This document shows, in pieces, positions 60,934 through 64,000 of a stretch of DNA of 64,000 bases. The stretch comes from Actinomycetes bacterium. GTDB taxonomy: Bacteria; Actinomycetota; Acidimicrobiia; Acidimicrobiales; RAAP-2. The stretch lies in contig JAJYVT010000004.1 of NCBI GenBank assembly GCA_021791845.1, positions 20,639 through 84,638 on the forward strand. The letters run 5' to 3'. The position numbers were made by a program, and so were the translations under genes. The notes under the pieces are model-generated. The model saw only the letters and a list, made by a program, of their open reading frames with translations, ran no database searches and was not told where the DNA came from. The stretch's first letter is position 1; every line of letters begins with the position of its first letter.

Positions 60934-61707
60934 GTGGTGATGGTCGGCAGTGAACGGTCGCTTGCGAGGCTTCGCCCGTACAACCTGGCGGCGGCCACGC
61001 TGCATGCCGCGCAGGCCGCTGCCGTCGTGGTCTTCGCCAACGCCTTCTCGTTGCCCGTGCGTGCCACCTACATGACGGGCCCTCCCGGACGGGACGTCGG
61101 CACGCGGACGGTGACGCTCTTCGACCTGCGGTTCGCCTGGGCGATCGCCGCCTTCTTCGCGCTGTCCGCCGTCGCTCACCTCGTCGTTGCCGGACCGGGA
61201 TGGGACGCTTACCGGAAGCAGTTGGCGAAGCGGCGGAACCCGTTCCGGTGGCTCGAGTACTCCCTCAGCGCCTCGATCATGATCGTGCTCATCGCCATGC
61301 TCGTCGGCATCGACGACATCGCGGCCCTCATCGCCCTCGCCGGCGTCAACGCCGCGATGATCGGGTTCGGCTGGCTCCAGGAGCGCGACGAGCCTCCCGG
61401 CGGTCGGCTCGGCCCGTTCTGGCTCGGATGCTTGGCGGGCATCGTCCCCTGGGTGGCGATCGGGGTCTACCTGGCCGGACCCGGCACCGCGCTCCACCCG
61501 CCGGCGTTCGTGTACGCCATCTTCGGCTCGCTGTTCGTGGCGTTCAACTCCTTCGCCGTGAACCAGTGGCTCCAGTACCGCCAGGTGGGGCGATGGCGCG
61601 CGTACCTGGTGGGGGAGCGGGTGTACGTGACGCTGTCCCTCGTGGCCAAGAGCCTCCTTGCATGGCAGATCTTTGCCGCCACGCTGGCATCGGCCACCGC
61701 CCACTGA
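60934..61707 (+). CDS. Heliorhodopsin
   Basis: 257 residues, seven hydrophobic segments, N-terminus short. Key marks: Glu108 in FRWLEYSLSASIM, which corresponds to the Schiff-base counter-ion Glu107 of heliorhodopsin 48C12, and Lys239 in SLVAKSLLAWQIF, the retinal-binding Lys of the last helix; both are in heliorhodopsin-specific contexts, not type-1 rhodopsin ones. These photosensors are inverted in the membrane, with a long photocycle and no pumping. GTG start chosen by GGGGAG at 60921; ATG 60940 is an alternative. No retinal-synthesis gene was seen here. Confidence 0.9.
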   Translation: MVMVGSERSLARLRPYNLAAATLHAAQAAAVVVFANAFSLPVRATYMTGPPGRDVGTRTVTLFDLRFAWAIAAFFALSAVAHLVVAGPGWDAYRKQLAKRRNPFRWLEYSLSASIMIVLIAMLVGIDDIAALIALAGVNAAMIGFGWLQERDEPPGGRLGPFWLGCLAGIVPWVAIGVYLAGPGTALHPPAFVYAIFGSLFVAFNSFAVNQWLQYRQVGRWRAYLVGERVYVTLSLVAKSLLAWQIFAATLASATAH

Positions 61708-62155
61708 CCCGTGCCGGCTCCGGAACCCCCGCACTGGGGCCCGGCCCGGTGACGCCGCCGCTCGGGTTTCCGGTGATCGGGGGCGGTCGCAACCGCAGCG
61801 GGCGCGGTGCAGGGCGCCCGAAAGGGAGACGGGGCTTGCATGCTTGCGATGGGTGCACGCCATGGACCGCATGTGGTCCGGGCGGTCGTAGGAGCTGCCA
61901 TGCTCGGTGTCGGCACGATCCTCCAACCGAAGGCGAGAGCCGACGACCACTGGTCGGTAAGGCCGAACGTCGTGCTTGTCGAGGTGCGGCAGCACGGGGG
62001 CGCCGGCGCACCGTTGCGCCGCACCGACGGGTGGATCACCACCGCACGCCGATGGCTTCCGTCTCGCGATTCACGCATGTGAACTGCGCAGGAGACGGCC
62101 GGCGTCCGGTCGCCTTCCCACACGCGGCGCGCGCCGAGCGAAGGGGGTCGGACCC
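61708..62155. other. Intergenic region without a confident gene
   Basis: 448 bases between the heliorhodopsin and the convergent ATP-grasp gene. A 91-codon frame at 61807-62082 has a hydrophobic stretch VVGAAMLGVGTIL but no Shine-Dalgarno or family match; not called. No hairpin terminator was identified with confidence. Confidence 0.4.
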
Positions 62156-63412
62156 TCATGCCTCGTGCTCGTAGGTGACGTCTGTTTCCACGGTGCATGC
62201 GGCGTAGTGATCGGCCAACTCGGCATAGTCGTCCACGACCCCGGTGACCTGGAAGATCCTGTCCAGAGAGCCGTTGCGCCAGTCGACGGCATCGCCGACT
62301 TCCTTCTGGACGTCGATCTGCAGCACCCCGGGACGCTCCCTCAAGTGGTCCAACCCCGAGATCCCGGCAACGCTCGTCGCCGAGAGGGGCGCTTCCCGGT
62401 AGAAGCGGTACGCGATCCGGTGGCAGGGGAGTGGCCCCTCCACGACCACGTGCTCTCCGAGGGCGAGGCGCATCGTCAACTGGAGCAGGGGGACTCCGGA
62501 GGCGAGCCGGACGGTGGCGGGCGTCAGCCCAGTGGGGCGACCGTTGATCTCGATGATCTTGCGCCCCTGGGGCGTGAGCTTGATCTCGGTCCGGTAGAAG
62601 CCGAAGTCCGAACCGAGCGCCTCGATGGCGGCCGCAGCCAGGTCGAAGAGCTCGGGTATGTCGGAGTCCGGCACGTCGGCAGGGAAGAAGCCTCCCGAGG
62701 AGCGGAACGGCGGCACCATCGGGAACAAGCCCGTGACCCCGAGGTGGCTGAACGTTCCCTGGTCGACGATCGTCTCGACACTGACCCGGTCGGCGTAGGG
62801 CGCTCCGGTCGGAGGGAGGTCCTCCATCCGCTCCTCGAAGATCATCTGAGAAGGGTGGGCGATGTCGGTGAGCGCTCGAACGAGATCGGACCGCGACTCG
62901 ACGAGACGGATGCCCCGGCACATGGTGCCATTCCTCGGCTTCAGCAAGGCCGGGAAGCCCACCGCCCCGCAGAGCCGTTCGATCTCGCCTCCATCGACGT
63001 GCTCCCTCACCTCGGAGAAGCGCGGCACCGGCACACCGGCGGCCTCGAGTGCCCTGCGCTGGAGCAGCTTGTCGTTGAGGAGCGCGACCGTGCGGACAGA
63101 GGTTCCCGGCATGCCCAGCGCCGAGGCCAGCCACGCCTGCCGATGCAGATCGGGATCGAAGTAGGAAGTGACACCGTCCGGTTGCTCGGCATGGACGAGC
63201 ATGAGGAGCTCTTCGGGGGTGCACCCCTCGGTGTTGACAACCGTGCCCAACCTGTGGAGCACGGTCCGCGTCCCGGTGTTCAGCTTCGGCTCGTCCACGA
63301 TCCAGAGCAATCGGCACACGCCGGCGGCGGCGTCGACGATCTCCATCCACGGTCTCGACCGCTGGCTGTAGACGACAGCCAGCAGAGGCGTCTCACGAGC
63401 AGCTCGAGACAC
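62156..63412 (-). CDS. ATP-grasp ligase (carboxylate-amine ligase type)
   Basis: 418 residues. N-terminal Rossmann-like part, then the ATP-grasp fold: LLNDKLLQRRALEAAGVPVP, FPALLKPRNGTMCRGIRLV (ATP-lid), KIIEINGRPTGLTP with the Mg-binding Glu/Asn, and a C-terminal part. Resembles amino-acid or dipeptide ligases that join a carboxylate and an amine. GTG 63412. Partner substrates unknown; neighbouring methyltransferase may act on the product. Confidence 0.82.
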   Translation of the reverse strand: MSRAARETPLLAVVYSQRSRPWMEIVDAAAGVCRLLWIVDEPKLNTGTRTVLHRLGTVVNTEGCTPEELLMLVHAEQPDGVTSYFDPDLHRQAWLASALGMPGTSVRTVALLNDKLLQRRALEAAGVPVPRFSEVREHVDGGEIERLCGAVGFPALLKPRNGTMCRGIRLVESRSDLVRALTDIAHPSQMIFEERMEDLPPTGAPYADRVSVETIVDQGTFSHLGVTGLFPMVPPFRSSGGFFPADVPDSDIPELFDLAAAAIEALGSDFGFYRTEIKLTPQGRKIIEINGRPTGLTPATVRLASGVPLLQLTMRLALGEHVVVEGPLPCHRIAYRFYREAPLSATSVAGISGLDHLRERPGVLQIDVQKEVGDAVDWRNGSLDRIFQVTGVVDDYAELADHYAACTVETDVTYEHEA

Positions 63413-63539
63413 GGCACCAGGCTAGCTCTCGGTGGGAACGCCCCGCTTGCCGGAAGTGAGATCGCACCTGGAGGGCGCAAGACCGTCCGGTCCGTGGGGT
63501 GCACGGGTGCACGGTGCGCACCCGTGCGCGGCGGGGTGC

Positions 63540-64000
63540 TCAGCGGCGCCGGGTGACGTGGAGCACCCCGTCCTCGACCCGGGTCACCGTCCCACCGAAC
63601 TCGTCATCGATGATGCGCCGGTAGCGCTCGTCGCGCTGAGCCGTGTGGAACCCCGGGTAGGTGCGGGTGAGACCGATGAACGCCTCGGCATCGAGTGACC
63701 GCTGGAAGCGGTGCCGGCGAACGGCAAAGTCCGTGAACCGCTGGTCGTCGGCAAGGGGTCGCAGCGACGCCAGCATGTGGTCCACGCTCTTGGGCCACGG
63801 AGCGCCGGTGACGTCGGCCAGACGGTCTTCGAACCCGTCCTGCCCCCACGACACGATCTCCGTCCACGCGACGGCGAGCGCCCCGCCGGGCGCCAGCAGA
63901 TGGGCCGCCAGGTCGACGCCCGTGCTCGGATCGACCCAGTGCCAGGCGCTGAAGGCCACGATGAGGTCGACACCGTCGGTGGAGGGCCAGTCCTCGAACC
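63540..64000 (-). CDS. Class I SAM-dependent methyltransferase, partial (5' end outside)
   Basis: C-terminal ~150 residues visible. VDLIVAFSAWHWVD is the post-motif-I loop of type-11 methyltransferases, HLLAPGGALAVAWTE is the motif-III region, and a C-terminal YRRIIDDEFGGTVTR closes the fold. SAM-binding motif I lies beyond the right edge. Confidence 0.82.
   Translation of the reverse strand, partial: FEDWPSTDGVDLIVAFSAWHWVDPSTGVDLAAHLLAPGGALAVAWTEIVSWGQDGFEDRLADVTGAPWPKSVDHMLASLRPLADDQRFTDFAVRRHRFQRSLDAEAFIGLTRTYPGFHTAQRDERYRRIIDDEFGGTVTRVEDGVLHVTRRR

Noticed and set aside
61807..62082. 91-codon plus-strand frame as a secreted small protein
   Set aside because: A hydrophobic stretch is present, but there is no ribosome site, no family match and atypical composition.

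Overview
The window is about 72% GC, densely packed, with many GTG starts and 1-4 base start/stop overlaps, so it comes from a high-GC actinobacterium. Three features suggest the class Acidimicrobiia, as an inference only: a secreted protein built from GMAATPTGGGYW / ASDGGIFTFG repeats (36829-38013), a membrane glycosyltransferase with a long Thr/Ser tail, and a heliorhodopsin. No rRNA, tRNA, CRISPR array, phage or transposase gene was recognised.

Layout. 1-4.5 kb: a MarR regulator translationally coupled to an ABC exporter (cut by the left edge), divergent from a hydroxycinnamoyl-CoA hydratase-lyase and a 4-coumarate-CoA-ligase-like enzyme; this looks like a phenylpropanoid side-chain module. 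4.5-6.1 kb: a second MarR regulator divergent from an aldo/keto reductase. 6.2-36.3 kb: a large catabolic island headed by a LacI-family regulator. It holds a branched-chain-type (Liv) ABC importer, three paralogous alpha/beta hydrolases of the 2,6-dihydroxypseudooxynicotine-hydrolase type, a CocE-type hydrolase, two DapA-type aldolases, two cupins, a thiamine-diphosphate enzyme, a creatininase homologue, a zinc alcohol dehydrogenase, a 3-hydroxyisobutyrate-dehydrogenase-like enzyme, an acyl-CoA dehydrogenase, an FAD oxidoreductase, an amidohydrolase, an aldo/keto reductase, an M24 protein, 2-oxoacid dehydrogenase E1 alpha/beta, an aldehyde dehydrogenase and a methyltransferase.

The main discovery is that the island is tied together by six near-identical 12-bp operators, consensus GCAAYCGRTTGC (7401, 13439, 13554, 16533, 26709, 30650). 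Each sits on a plausible sigma-70-type promoter, and they occur in every divergent or leading promoter region of the island. In two genes the operator overlaps the first codons of what look like leaderless mRNAs. The LacI protein at 6185-7234 is the obvious candidate regulator. The substrate is unknown.

36.3-64 kb is mostly unrelated housekeeping and accessory material: a repeat-rich secreted protein, a DUF503 protein, a membrane glycosyltransferase, a Rieske protein, a broken manganese catalase, a drug-type ABC exporter with a GtrA protein, BioY, an SDR, a GGDEF diguanylate cyclase, a GNAT enzyme, an MFS exporter coupled to a MarR regulator, a SLOG-fold protein, a secreted S53 peptidase, another MFS protein, a dimethylglycine-dehydrogenase-like flavoprotein, a PAS-GAF histidine kinase divergent from a heliorhodopsin with 19-nt repeats between them, an ATP-grasp ligase, and a methyltransferase cut by the right edge.
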